A stretch of DNA of 64,000 nt. It comes from Chryseobacterium gallinarum. GTDB taxonomy: Bacteria; Bacteroidota; Bacteroidia; Flavobacteriales; Weeksellaceae. Positions 44,413 to 53,773 of the stretch are shown in pieces; position 1 is the first letter of the stretch, and each line of letters begins with the position of its first letter. A program made the position numbers and the translations under genes. The notes below the pieces were generated by a model. That model was not told the DNA's origin and made no database searches. It worked only from the letters and a program-made list of their open reading frames with translations. Where the stretch lies: positions 2,360,001 through 2,424,000 of the forward strand of contig NZ_CP009928.1 in NCBI RefSeq assembly GCF_001021975.1, read 5' to 3'.

Positions 44413-46713
44413 CTAAAATCTTTTCGCTTTATTTCCCATGTAAAAAGTTAGCTTCCCTCCATTCATAATCTCAGAATGCTTCAGTGTAAAATTTTTGATT
44501 GCTCTTCCATTCAAAAGAACCTTCTGAACATATACATTCTTTGGACCTTGATTGATCGCTTCGATTTCAAAGGTTTTTCCATTTTCTAAATTCAGAATAG
44601 CATAGTCTACAGCAGGACTGCCGATGGCGTATTCATCAGAACCCGGAGCAACAGGATAAAAACCAAGAGAGCTCAGAATATACCATGCGCTCATCTGACC
44701 CGTGTCATCATTTCCTCCCAATCCGTCCGGTGTAGCCTTATACTGCATCTCTAAAATATGACGTATCTGTGCCTGTGTTTTCCAGGGCTGCCCGGCCCAA
44801 TTATAGAGATATGCTACGTGATGGGCCGGTTCGTTTCCGTGAACATATCCTCCGATAATTCCTTCTCTTGTAATATCTTCCGTATCTGCAAAGAATTCAT
44901 CAGGGAGATGCATTGTAAATAATTCATCCAGTTTGGAAGCCAATTTTTTCTTTCCTCCCATCATTTTGATCAGTTCATCAGGGTTGTGGGGAACGAAGAA
45001 GCTGTAATTCCATGAATTTCCTTCAATAAAGCCCTGTCCATGGGTGCTTAGTACATCAAAATCTTTCTTGAAGCTTCCGTCAGATAAACGGGGCCTCATA
45101 AATCCGATTGACGGATCAAAATTATTTTTCCAGTTTTCAGAACGCCTGATAAATTGATTATAAATTTCAGTTTCTCCCAGATGTTTTGCCAATTGGGCAA
45201 TCGCCCAGTCATCATAGGCATATTCCAGGGTATTGGAGACTGAAGTTCCATTTTTTTCAGCAGGGATATAGCCTAAATCAATATATTGCCCGATCCCTTC
45301 ATAACTTCTTTTGTTTGCTGTTTCCACACAAGCTTTCAGCGCTTCTTTAGGGTCGCCGTTATAATTTCCTTTGATAATAGCATCTGCTACTACGCTTACA
45401 CTATGATAACCACTCATGCACCAGTTATCGTTGGCATAATGAGACCAGATGGGCAGCATTTTCATGGAAAACTGATTGTAGTGAGCCATCATAGACTTTA
45501 CCATATCATTATTCCGTTGAGGCTGGATAATGTTAAAGAAGGGATGAAGAGCACGATAAGTATCCCACAATGAGAAAGTGGTATAATGGGTGAATCCCTC
45601 TGCTTTGTGAGTATTTTGATCTAAACCTTTGTATTCTCCATTCACATCCATGTAAGTGGTAGGATTAATGAAGGTATGGTACATGGCTGTATAGAAATTG
45701 ATTTTTTCAGTTTCTGATCCTTGGATCACAATTTTATTTAATTCTTTATTCCAGCTTTCCTGAGCTTTGGCCTTGATCTGATCAAAGGATAAATTTCCGG
45801 CTTCCTTTTCAAGGTTTTCCAATGCATTGGCCTGGCTTACGGGAGAAATGGCCAGTTTGATTTCGATGGCTTCATTTTCCTGAGTGTCGAAATCAAAATA
45901 CATTTTCAGGTTCCTGCCTGCGATTTCAGGAAAGTTTTTAGTCTGGTCGAATTTTCGCCAAAAACCCTTGTATACTTGTTTCTCATCATAGTTTTTTTGC
46001 CCGTATGATTTGAATGGTTTTGAGAATTTCATGGCAAAATAAACCGTTCTGGTTCTTGCCCAACCATTGGTCTGGCGGTATCCTGTAATGGTATTTTCAT
46101 CTTCCACACGAGCGTAAGTCCATACATTTTTACCGTCATAATTATAAATTCCTGCCATCAGATCGAGGATAATATGAGATTGGTCAGACTTTGGGAAAGT
46201 ATAACGATGGATTCCCACCCGTGGGGTTGCGGTGAGTTCTGCGAGGATATTATAATCATCCAGTTTTACTTTGTAATAGCCGGCTTCAGCCTTTTCGTTT
46301 TGATGGGAAAACCGGCTTCTGTATCCCTTTTCAGGATTTGAAGCAGTTCCGGGATTCAATTGAAGTGATCCGGTAGTGGGCATGATCAGAAAATCTCCCA
46401 GATCAGAGTGTCCCGTACCGCTGAAGTGTGTAGAGCTAAAACCTGTAATGGTTTTGTCTTCATAGCGGTAGCCTGCACAGTATTTATAAACTTCTCCATT
46501 ATATTTGCCATTCAGTTCATAAGAAATGGTATCTGTTTCCGGGCTAAGCTGTACGGCCCCAAAAGGAGTAGTGGCTCCCGGATATGTATGCCCCATTTTC
46601 TCGGTTCCTATGAATGGATTTACATATTGGTAAAGTTTTTCGGATTTTTGTGCTTTCAAGGTCGGGGTAAAAAACACAAATGAAAGGAGAATAATAATTC
46701 CGGGATTTTTCAT
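44413..46713 (-). CDS. GH92 alpha-mannosidase, exported
   Basis: Calcium-dependent exo-alpha-mannosidase acting on N-glycan or other mannosides. The 766 residues carry a signal peptide ('IIILLSFVFFTPTLKAQ'). GH92 signatures are present: 'VNPFIGTEKMGHTYPGATTPFG' (split: 'VNPFIGT', 'HTYPGATTPFG'), 'GFSSTHFSGTGHSDLGD', 'FSLWDTYRALHPFF', 'EGNSWNYSFFVPHN' and the catalytic region 'GGNDDTGQMSAWYILSSLGF' with its acidic pair. Probably periplasmic or outer-membrane, releasing mannose for uptake. No SusC/SusD pair is adjacent, so it is not part of an obvious utilisation locus; the downstream two-component system is close (75 bases) but convergent in order. Confidence 0.95.
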   Translation of the reverse strand: MKNPGIIILLSFVFFTPTLKAQKSEKLYQYVNPFIGTEKMGHTYPGATTPFGAVQLSPETDTISYELNGKYNGEVYKYCAGYRYEDKTITGFSSTHFSGTGHSDLGDFLIMPTTGSLQLNPGTASNPEKGYRSRFSHQNEKAEAGYYKVKLDDYNILAELTATPRVGIHRYTFPKSDQSHIILDLMAGIYNYDGKNVWTYARVEDENTITGYRQTNGWARTRTVYFAMKFSKPFKSYGQKNYDEKQVYKGFWRKFDQTKNFPEIAGRNLKMYFDFDTQENEAIEIKLAISPVSQANALENLEKEAGNLSFDQIKAKAQESWNKELNKIVIQGSETEKINFYTAMYHTFINPTTYMDVNGEYKGLDQNTHKAEGFTHYTTFSLWDTYRALHPFFNIIQPQRNNDMVKSMMAHYNQFSMKMLPIWSHYANDNWCMSGYHSVSVVADAIIKGNYNGDPKEALKACVETANKRSYEGIGQYIDLGYIPAEKNGTSVSNTLEYAYDDWAIAQLAKHLGETEIYNQFIRRSENWKNNFDPSIGFMRPRLSDGSFKKDFDVLSTHGQGFIEGNSWNYSFFVPHNPDELIKMMGGKKKLASKLDELFTMHLPDEFFADTEDITREGIIGGYVHGNEPAHHVAYLYNWAGQPWKTQAQIRHILEMQYKATPDGLGGNDDTGQMSAWYILSSLGFYPVAPGSDEYAIGSPAVDYAILNLENGKTFEIEAINQGPKNVYVQKVLLNGRAIKNFTLKHSEIMNGGKLTFYMGNKAKRF

Positions 46714-46788
46714 GAAAAGTAGATTATTAAATGATAAAATTAATTAAAAAATAAAATAATAATCCACTCTTGTTTCAATTTATGCAAA

Positions 46789-47469
46789 CTATCGCTCGGA
46801 AAATCTGAAACCAATTCCATGCAGGTTTTCGATGACTATGTTTTCTTCATTCACAAAAACTTTTCTCAGCCTTGAAATGAAAACATCCAGGCTTCTTCCC
46901 ATAAAATAATCGTCATCTCCCCAGATCGCTTTTAAAATATCCTGCCTTTTTACTACCGTATTTTTATGAAGGATAAAGTATAGAAGCAGTTCAGACTCTC
47001 TTTGGGTAAGGGTAATGGTGCCGGAAGAATCCTGTAAAGTATAATTTTGAGGGTCAAAGTCATATTTTCCGACTTTATATTGGGAAGGGTGGAGAATTGT
47101 TTTCTTTGAACGTTTTAAGAAAACTTCAATTTTCAGGATCAGCTCTTCGATGCTGAAAGGTTTTACCAGATAATCATCCGCACCAATCTTTAAGCCCTTG
47201 ATCCTGTCTTCCTTCAAAGCCTTTGCAGAAATAAATATAATAGGGATTTCCGCATTTTTTTCCCGGATGTATTGTGCCAGTTCAAATCCGTTGATCTCTG
47301 GCATCATAATGTCCAGAAGACAAATGTCAAAGCTTTCGCTATTGAATGCTTCAAGGGCAGATTTGCCATCAGGATAGCAGAAAATTTCATAATAGCTTTC
47401 CAGGCTGTCCTGAATAAGGAAGGCTATTGTTTTGTCGTCTTCTGCATATAAGATTTTTGATTTCTCCAT
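46789..47469 (-). CDS. OmpR-family response regulator
   Basis: DNA-binding response regulator of 226 residues. Receiver domain: 'ILYAEDDKTIAFLIQ' acidic pair, phospho-acceptor Asp in 'CLLDIMMPEINGFEL', 'IFISAKA', and Lys in 'YLVKPFSIEEL'. The C-terminal winged helix spans about 130-226 ('LTQRESELLLYFI', 'GRSLDVFISRLRKVF'). The ATG at 47469 ('MEKSKILYAEDD') was preferred; the ATG at 47484 adds five residues directly touching the kinase stop. It follows its kinase gene and the next gene in the same direction is the GH92 mannosidase, which it might control; unproven. Confidence 0.93.
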   Translation of the reverse strand: MEKSKILYAEDDKTIAFLIQDSLESYYEIFCYPDGKSALEAFNSESFDICLLDIMMPEINGFELAQYIREKNAEIPIIFISAKALKEDRIKGLKIGADDYLVKPFSIEELILKIEVFLKRSKKTILHPSQYKVGKYDFDPQNYTLQDSSGTITLTQRESELLLYFILHKNTVVKRQDILKAIWGDDDYFMGRSLDVFISRLRKVFVNEENIVIENLHGIGFRFSER

Positions 47470-47484
47470 TACTAATTTAAACAT

Positions 47485-48732
47485 TTAAAATGGTACAAAC
47501 AGGCTAATGGTTATTCCCTTATCAGCGTTGTTTTCCACTGAAATTTTCCAGTTGTGCTGCTGAACTACCTTTTTTACATAAAACAGCCCTAATCCAAAGC
47601 CGTTTACCTCATCACTTTTTGTGGTAGGTACTCTGTAAAATTTATCAAAAATATGAGGAATATTTTTAGGAGGTATACCGATTCCGTTATCTTTAAACTT
47701 TAAATATAAGCCTTTTGAATCCTTAAAGGCGGAAATAATAATATGAGGTGCTGTATCACAGTATTTAATGGAATTATCCAGGATATTGTAAATGATATTG
47801 GTAAAATGAAATTCATCAGCAATGACAGAAACCGTGTCCCCGACTTCTATCCGGATCGTAAGATTTTCATTCTTATGCTTTATTGTGTCAGCAATTTCCG
47901 TAATGAATGGTAACAGAGTGATCTTTTGGAACTTTAATGAAAGTCCTGAAGCATCATTTTTAGCAATATTTAATATTTTTTCAATATGATGATTCAGTTT
48001 ATAGCTTTGATCGGTAATAATGGATGTATAAGTCTGGAGTCTGGGATTCTCCTTTATTAGTTCCTGTTTTGTCAGGGCTTCCGAAGCCAAAAGAATGGAA
48101 GAAAGGGGAGTCTTGAATTCATGGGTCATATTATTGATAAAGTCCCGTTGAAGTTCTGAGAATTTTTTCTGCTGGATGATCGTATATATAGAGTACACAT
48201 AGACAAGAAGAATAATGATCAGGGCGAATGTAAGCAAATACCAGAACCGTAATGAGCTTATCAGGTAGGTGGCTTTATCCGGGAAACGTATGGAAAAATA
48301 ATAAACCAGATTTTTATGTTTGGGAAACTGAATGGTCTTATTACCTGAATTTTTCTGATGACTGGAAATATATTTCCCATAGATCATCCTGTCACTATGG
48401 CAATTATATAATGCATACACATAGTTGGTATTAATCTGAAAGCGGGTGAATTCTGTTTTCAGATAATGCTCAAGTACGGCAGGATGGAAATCATTATTAA
48501 TATTGACGACATAATAGTCATTGGAAATATTCTGTACAGGACTTTCTGTAAAAGAAGTCTTACCTCCTGAAAGCTTTTCCGCTACTTCCAGCAAAGCAAT
48601 ATTAACGGTTTGGTTAAATTTCTTATCTTCCAGATTATAGGCCTGGCGGGTCCACAAAAGTTGTGCTATCAAAATTCCGATGATAGCGACAAATCCAAGC
48701 GTTATAATAATATTGAGTTTTTTAATCTCCAT
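47485..48732 (-). CDS. Membrane sensor histidine kinase
   Basis: Sensor kinase of 415 residues. Two membrane helices (about 7-27, 'IIITLGFVAIIGILIAQLLW' in parts, and 165-190) flank a periplasmic domain of ~135 residues. The dimerisation/phosphoacceptor helix has 'NNMTHEFKTPLSSILLASE' with His near 202, then the ATP-binding domain with N box 'IIYNILDNSIKYC', 'FKDNGIGIPPKNIPHIFDKF' and 'GFGLGLFYVKKVV'. It is co-directional with and immediately upstream of the response regulator, so a classic pair. The signal sensed is unknown. The CpxA/RprX-type domain plan fits envelope sensing. Confidence 0.92.
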   Translation of the reverse strand: MEIKKLNIIITLGFVAIIGILIAQLLWTRQAYNLEDKKFNQTVNIALLEVAEKLSGGKTSFTESPVQNISNDYYVVNINNDFHPAVLEHYLKTEFTRFQINTNYVYALYNCHSDRMIYGKYISSHQKNSGNKTIQFPKHKNLVYYFSIRFPDKATYLISSLRFWYLLTFALIIILLVYVYSIYTIIQQKKFSELQRDFINNMTHEFKTPLSSILLASEALTKQELIKENPRLQTYTSIITDQSYKLNHHIEKILNIAKNDASGLSLKFQKITLLPFITEIADTIKHKNENLTIRIEVGDTVSVIADEFHFTNIIYNILDNSIKYCDTAPHIIISAFKDSKGLYLKFKDNGIGIPPKNIPHIFDKFYRVPTTKSDEVNGFGLGLFYVKKVVQQHNWKISVENNADKGITISLFVPF

Positions 48733-48836
48733 TTATAGAAGCAATATTATCCAAAATTATCTATTTATCTTTGGTCATTAACAACTTATTAACAAATGTT
48801 TGATAGCGGTTAACAAGCCGGATACGGAATCAATTT

Positions 48837-48844
48837 TATATTTG
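48837..48844 (+). promoter_or_regulatory. -7 element of the DUF1573 gene
   Basis: TATATTTG (TAnnTTTG) about 60 bases before the ATG at 48905. No good -33 box at the standard distance. Confidence 0.45.
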
Positions 48845-48904
48845 TTATATCAAAAAGATAATCATCATTTCCTTTTTTTAACTATTAACAAAAAATTTGT
48901 ACTC

Positions 48905-49315
48905 ATGAAAAAATTAAAAATTACAGCTCTTTTAGCAGTGTTAGCCTGTTCTTCTTTTTATGCCGGTGTATTTCCTGTTGAAAATACTTCTGTGGTAAAA
49001 ATAATGGCGGATGCTATCAAATGGAAATCAGAATCTATTGATGTGGGAAATATTCCGCAAGGGAAACCTAAATTAATCAGATTTGAATTTACCAATACTT
49101 CTTCCAAACCAATTGTCATAGAAAATGTGTCACCGTCATGCGGATGTACAACAGCAGATTATACAAAAAACCCAATTCTTCCAGGGAAAAAAGGTTTCGT
49201 GGAAGCAAGTTATAATGCAGCAGCCAAAGGTCAGTTTATGAAAACAGTTAGTGTTACCACAAGTGACAGTAAAACACCTAAAACGCTTTCCTTCAAAGGA
49301 GTAGTCGTTTCCTGA
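48905..49315 (+). CDS. DUF1573 domain exported protein
   Basis: A 136-residue exported protein with signal peptide 'KITALLAVLACSSFYAGVF'. The DUF1573 beta domain is clear: 'SIDVGNIPQGKPKLIRFEF', 'NTSSKPIVIENVSPSCGCTT' with the family's CxC pair, 'PILPGKKGFVEASYNA', and 'VTTSDSKTPKTLSFKGVV'. The family is Ig-like and common in the Bacteroidetes envelope; its function is not established. The start at 48905 opens the signal peptide; a longer frame from 48800 overlaps the predicted promoter and lacks a signal. Confidence 0.92.
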   Translation: MKKLKITALLAVLACSSFYAGVFPVENTSVVKIMADAIKWKSESIDVGNIPQGKPKLIRFEFTNTSSKPIVIENVSPSCGCTTADYTKNPILPGKKGFVEASYNAAAKGQFMKTVSVTTSDSKTPKTLSFKGVVVS

Positions 49316-49337
49316 TTGTTATTTTTTTAAACAAATT

Positions 49338-49373
49338 AAAAACAGCCCGGTGACCAATCACCGGGCTGTTTTT
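49338..49373 (+). terminator. Intrinsic terminator after the DUF1573 gene
   Basis: Perfect 15-bp stem AAAACAGCCCGGTGA / TCACCGGGCTGTTTT, four-base region in the loop, T run included. Confidence 0.92.
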
Positions 49374-49489
49374 GTGCAGCAGATATTATTTTCCCGCTGG
49401 CGTAAAGAATAATTATTTATAACATTATTTATCAGGGTATTTTAAAACTTTGCGTGGTAATATTTATTATTTTTAAGAAAAAATATTTT

Positions 49490-50371
49490 ATGAGTCTATA
49501 TACACAACCCATGCTGCGTGAAGGCGCGCTAAAAGATAAAGTGGCTATTGTAACGGGAGGCGGAAGCGGTCTTGGAAAAGCAATGACTAAATATTTTCTT
49601 GAATTGGGAGCTAATGTGGTGATCACTTCCAGGAATCTTGAAAAACTTCAGGCAACAGCAAAAGAGCTGGAAGATGAAACAGGAGGTAAAGTTCTTTGTG
49701 TTGCCTGCGATGTAAGAAACTGGGATGAGGTAGAAGCAATGAAAGATGCCACTCTAAAAGAGTTTGGTAAAATTGATATCCTTCTGAATAATGCTGCAGG
49801 GAACTTTATTTCCCCCACAGAAAAATTGACACATTCCGCGTTTGATTCTATCCTGGATATTGTATTAAAAGGAACTAAAAACTGTACACTGTCCATAGGT
49901 AAGCATTGGATAGAATCCAAAACCCCGGGAACTGTCCTCAATATTGTAACGACCTATTCCTGGACGGGTTCTGCTTATGTGGTCCCATCAGCATGTGCAA
50001 AAGCGGGAGTCCTGGCAATGACCAGGTCACTGGCTGTGGAATGGGCAAAATACGGAATCCGTTTTAATGCTATTGCTCCGGGGCCTTTCCCTACCAAAGG
50101 AGCCTGGGATAGGCTTCTTCCGGGGGATCTTCAGGAAAAATTCGATATGAAAAAGAAAGTTCCGCTAAGAAGGGTGGGAGAACATCAGGAACTGGCCAAT
50201 TTAGCCGCTTATCTGGTTTCAGATTATTCCGCCTATATGAACGGTGAAGTAGTGACTATTGATGGAGGCGAATGGCTTCAGGGAGCAGGCGAATTTAACA
50301 TGCTTGAGGCGATTCCGGGTGAAATGTGGGATGCTTTGGAAGCTATGATTAAGGCAAAGAAGTCAAATTAA
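49490..50371 (+). CDS. SDR-family oxidoreductase, 2,4-dienoyl-CoA reductase type
   Basis: NADP(H)-dependent reductase of 293 residues, probably acting on unsaturated fatty acyl-CoA in beta-oxidation. It has the Rossmann start '[19 protein letters not shown]', 'CDVRNWDEV', '[16 protein letters not shown]' and '[18 protein letters not shown]'. The usual SDR YxxxK site reads '[18 protein letters not shown]', with Ser in place of Tyr and Lys kept. That loss of the classical Tyr together with 'NAAGNF' is typical of dienoyl-CoA reductases and not of ordinary SDR alcohol dehydrogenases. The ATG at 49490 ('[17 protein letters not shown]') was chosen; a start at 49454 adds hydrophobic residues absent from the family. 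Confidence 0.88.
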   Translation: MSLYTQPMLREGALKDKVAIVTGGGSGLGKAMTKYFLELGANVVITSRNLEKLQATAKELEDETGGKVLCVACDVRNWDEVEAMKDATLKEFGKIDILLNNAAGNFISPTEKLTHSAFDSILDIVLKGTKNCTLSIGKHWIESKTPGTVLNIVTTYSWTGSAYVVPSACAKAGVLAMTRSLAVEWAKYGIRFNAIAPGPFPTKGAWDRLLPGDLQEKFDMKKKVPLRRVGEHQELANLAAYLVSDYSAYMNGEVVTIDGGEWLQGAGEFNMLEAIPGEMWDALEAMIKAKKSN

Positions 50372-50384
50372 TTAAAATTTACAG

Positions 50385-50428
50385 AAAAAATCTCCCGGAA
50401 TTGCCACAATTCCGGGAGATTTTTTTTA
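50385..50428 (+). terminator. Intrinsic terminator after the SDR gene
   Basis: Stem AAATCTCCCGGAATT / AATTCCGGGAGATTT with a long T run, ending 30 bases before the next ATG. Confidence 0.9.
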
Positions 50429-50457
50429 CCTATGTATTGGATATTAATTTTTTTCAA

Positions 50458-52656
50458 ATGAATTGTAAACTTCCCATCCTCATTTCTACTGTTGCATTGT
50501 TCTTTTTTTCAGAATCTGCTTATGCGCAGGAAATGTCGAAATATGATTATGTTGAGGCTTTTAAGCCATTTTTTTATCCTCAGACAGGTACAGAAACCCG
50601 ATCTGCGAGCGGACAGCCGGGGCATGCCTATTGGCAGAATTCGGCAGATTATCATTTGAATGTAAGCCTGGATGAAAATAAAAAAGAAATTGCAGGAACC
50701 GCTGAAATTACTTATACCAATAACAGTCCAGATAAGCTAAGCTTTCTATGGCTGCAATTGGATCAGAATTTATTTGCAAATGATTCCCGTGGAAATGCGG
50801 TTGTTCCACTTTCAGGAAGCCGGAACGGGGCGCATGGAGAACAGCTTCAGGGAGGATATACGATAAAGTCTGTGAGACTTGACGGTAAAGAAGTGAAATA
50901 CACTGTTACAGATACAAGAATGCAGATTGATCTTCCCAAAGAGCTTAAAGCTAAAGGAGGTGTGGCAAAGATTGCTATTGAATATTCTTTTATTTCTCCT
51001 GAATATGGCTCAGACAGAATGGGAGTGCAGGAAACTAAAAATGGCAAAATTTTTACCATGGCACAATGGTATCCGAGAATGTGTGTCTATGATGATGTAA
51101 TGGGATGGAACACTTTGCCTTATCTCGGAGCCTCTGAATTCTATCTGGAATATGGAAATATTACAGCCAATATTACGGTGCCAGCTAATCACTATGTAGT
51201 GGCATCGGGCGAGCTCCTGAATGAGAAAGAAGTATACAGCAAAGAAGAGATCAACAGGTGGAACCAGGCCAGAAACAGTGATAAAACAGTTGTCATACGC
51301 CCTGAGTCTGCAATAAATCAGAATAAAGCTTCCGGAACAAAAACATGGAAATTTAAAATTGTGCAGGCAAGGGATTTTGCATGGGCATCTTCTGCTGCAT
51401 TTATACTAGACGCTGCAAGAATTAACCTGCCTAGCGGTAAGAAATCCTTGGCAATTTCTGCCTATCCTGCTGAAAGTGCCGGTGAAAAAGCATGGGGCAG
51501 ATCTACAGAATATACCAAAGCAGCTATAGAGCATTATTCCCAAAAGTGGTATGAATATACTTATCCGGCAGCCACCAATGTGGCAGGAAATGAAGGTGGA
51601 ATGGAATATCCGGGCATTGTTTTCTGCCATATGGATTCAAAAGGAGGCGACCTTTGGGGTGTTACGGATCATGAGTTCGGGCACAATTGGTTCCCTATGA
51701 TTGTAGGATCCAATGAAAGGTTATTTGCCTGGATGGATGAAGGCTTTAATACCTTTATCAATGAAATTTCAACGGAAGCTTTTAATAAAGGGGAATATCA
51801 TATCAAGAAAAATATGGCCCGGTCAGGAAGCTTTTTAATGAGTGATGATCTGGAGCCTATTATGGTAGGACCGGATAATATGAGAGAAAGAAATATTGCT
51901 TCTTTAGCCTACTATAAACCCGGCGCAGGATTATCCATTTTGAGGGAATCAATCCTTGGACCTGAAAAGTTTGATAAGGCTTTCAGGGCGTATATTAACC
52001 GTTGGGCTTTTAAACATCCTACTCCATGGGATTTTTTCCATACGATGGAAAACGTTTCAGGAGAAGAGTTGAATTGGTTCTGGAGAGGATGGTTTTTTAA
52101 TAAATGGAAAATTGATCAGGGTATCAAAAACGTAAAATACATCAGTGGAGATTTTAAAAACGGGGCCCAGATTACCGTTGAAAACCTGGGGCAGTTACCT
52201 ATGCCAACAATAGTCAGGCTGAAATTTAAAGATGGAACATCCCAAACCGTAAAAATACCTGTTGAAGTATGGAAAAGAAATACGGAATGGACTTTTAAGG
52301 TAAATTCCAATAAAGAAATTGATGAGGTGAAACTGGATCCGGACTCTATGATTCCGGATATTAATGCGAAAAACAATACCTGGTCATCTTCCGGTGCTAA
52401 ACCTATGGAAAAGATCAATGCAAAAGATTTTACAGGAACATATGGAGATAAAAAGATTTCACTCAGGATCAAATTTATTGAAAAAAGCGGTGAGCTCTTT
52501 GGAATGGTAGATGGGCAGCAGGAATTCCCTCTTGAATACCAGGGGAATAATAAATTTACTTTTGATCTGGCGGATATTGAGATTGTATTCAGTAAAGACA
52601 AAAAAACAATTACCCTCACGGAAAACGGAAAGAATTTTACGTTTACAAAAGAGTAA
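50458..52656 (+). CDS. M1-family zinc metallopeptidase, exported (paralogue A)
   Basis: Aminopeptidase-like zinc enzyme of 732 residues. The signal peptide is '[17 protein letters not shown]'. An N-terminal M1 saddle has '[20 protein letters not shown]' and '[14 protein letters not shown]'. The catalytic part carries '[11 protein letters not shown]' (HEXXH at 405-409) and '[10 protein letters not shown]' (third ligand Glu near 428). A C-terminal extension after about 620 ends in a DUF3471-like beta unit ('[19 protein letters not shown]'). The M1 exopeptidase GAMEN-type anchor appears as '[10 protein letters not shown]'. The ATG at 50458 opens the signal peptide. A paralogue (53774) lies 1.1 kb downstream with an EEP gene between. 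Confidence 0.9.
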   Translation: MNCKLPILISTVALFFFSESAYAQEMSKYDYVEAFKPFFYPQTGTETRSASGQPGHAYWQNSADYHLNVSLDENKKEIAGTAEITYTNNSPDKLSFLWLQLDQNLFANDSRGNAVVPLSGSRNGAHGEQLQGGYTIKSVRLDGKEVKYTVTDTRMQIDLPKELKAKGGVAKIAIEYSFISPEYGSDRMGVQETKNGKIFTMAQWYPRMCVYDDVMGWNTLPYLGASEFYLEYGNITANITVPANHYVVASGELLNEKEVYSKEEINRWNQARNSDKTVVIRPESAINQNKASGTKTWKFKIVQARDFAWASSAAFILDAARINLPSGKKSLAISAYPAESAGEKAWGRSTEYTKAAIEHYSQKWYEYTYPAATNVAGNEGGMEYPGIVFCHMDSKGGDLWGVTDHEFGHNWFPMIVGSNERLFAWMDEGFNTFINEISTEAFNKGEYHIKKNMARSGSFLMSDDLEPIMVGPDNMRERNIASLAYYKPGAGLSILRESILGPEKFDKAFRAYINRWAFKHPTPWDFFHTMENVSGEELNWFWRGWFFNKWKIDQGIKNVKYISGDFKNGAQITVENLGQLPMPTIVRLKFKDGTSQTVKIPVEVWKRNTEWTFKVNSNKEIDEVKLDPDSMIPDINAKNNTWSSSGAKPMEKINAKDFTGTYGDKKISLRIKFIEKSGELFGMVDGQQEFPLEYQGNNKFTFDLADIEIVFSKDKKTITLTENGKNFTFTKE

Positions 52657-52700
52657 ATAAATATCCTGACGGAATAATTAATAATATCATGATATTTCCA

Positions 52701-52733
52701 GGGCTTCTCTATAGTGGAGAAGCCTTATTTTTG
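52701..52733 (+). terminator. Intrinsic terminator after the first M1 peptidase gene
   Basis: Eight-base stem GGCTTCTC / GAGAAGCC with a short loop and trailing T run. Confidence 0.8.
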
Positions 52734-52756
52734 TAGACAAGTTAAATAACCAGCAT

Positions 52757-53584
52757 ATGAATTTTAGATTTTCAATTGTATTCCTGATGCTATATGTATT
52801 AGGGTTTTCACAGGATTTTACTGTAATGAGTTTTAATATCAGGCTTAATGTTGCGTCAGACAAAGAAAACGCATGGCCGGAAAGAAAGCAGGAGGTTGCT
52901 GATTTATTGATGTATTACCATCCTGATTATTTTGGAGTACAGGAAGCACTTCCGGACCAGATGAAAGACATCAAAAGCGGATTGAAGAATTATGATTACA
53001 TAGGAGTAGGCAGGGATGATGGTAAAGAAAAAGGTGAGTTTTCAGCCATTTTTTATGATATGAATAGACTTGAAGTGCTGAAATCAGGAACATTCTGGCT
53101 TTCTGAAACTCCAGAAAAACCTTCCAGAGGATGGGATGCTGCCCTGAACAGGATCTGTACGTATGCTGTTTTTAAAGATAAAAAGTCAAAAAAAGAATTC
53201 CTGGCCATGAACCTTCATTTTGATCATGTTGGGAATGTGGCAAGGGTTAAATCATCGGAACTTCTTCTGAAAAAGATAAAAGAGCTCAATCCGAAAAATC
53301 TTCCGGTAACGCTAAGCGGGGATTTTAATTTAACAGATGATACGGAGCCCATAAAAATTCTTTCCCGGGAAATGAAAGATACTTTCTATCATTCGGAAAA
53401 AAAACATTACGGGCCGGTTGGGACCTTTACGGCATTTAATGTAAATGAAGTACCTAAAGAAAGAATCGATTATATCTTTACCAAAGGCTTTACCATAAAA
53501 TCCCACAGGCATATCAATGACAGGAGGGAAAACCTGCTTTATCCTTCCGATCATTTTCCTGTAATTGTAACTCTTTCCCTTTAA
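52757..53584 (+). CDS. Exported endonuclease/exonuclease/phosphatase (EEP) family protein
   Basis: A 275-residue hydrolase with signal peptide 'IVFLMLYVLGFSQ', so extracytoplasmic. EEP-fold signatures: 'VMSFNIRLNVASDKENAWPERK' (in parts 'SFNIRLN'), 'YFGVQEALPDQM' with the metal-binding Glu, 'LAMNLHFDHVG', 'VTLSGDFNLTDDTEP' with the catalytic Asp-Asn pair, and 'YPSDHFPVIVTLSL' with the final His. Such exported Bacteroidetes members act on phosphodiesters such as nucleic acids, sphingomyelin or inositol phosphates. The exact substrate is open. It is between two M1 peptidase genes, each unit with its own terminator. Confidence 0.9.
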   Translation: MNFRFSIVFLMLYVLGFSQDFTVMSFNIRLNVASDKENAWPERKQEVADLLMYYHPDYFGVQEALPDQMKDIKSGLKNYDYIGVGRDDGKEKGEFSAIFYDMNRLEVLKSGTFWLSETPEKPSRGWDAALNRICTYAVFKDKKSKKEFLAMNLHFDHVGNVARVKSSELLLKKIKELNPKNLPVTLSGDFNLTDDTEPIKILSREMKDTFYHSEKKHYGPVGTFTAFNVNEVPKERIDYIFTKGFTIKSHRHINDRRENLLYPSDHFPVIVTLSL

Positions 53585-53740
53585 AAAAAAATAATTGTTT
53601 GAAAAACAATTTCAGCCCAAGTCCTTTAAGGAGTGGATTGTTTACTTATAGTTGTTTCGTGTAAAATATTTTACGTGAAAAATCAATTTTTATAAAATGT
53701 TGTTAGGGTATAAATAACTGCTTTATGTTACATTTTCGTT

Positions 53741-53748
53741 ATTTTTGA
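53741..53748 (+). promoter_or_regulatory. -7 element of the second M1 peptidase gene
   Basis: TATTTTTG (TAnnTTTG) 25 bases before the ATG at 53774; the 189-base gap before it holds no gene. Confidence 0.45.
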
Positions 53749-53773
53749 TACCAATCTTAAAAAGATCGTTATT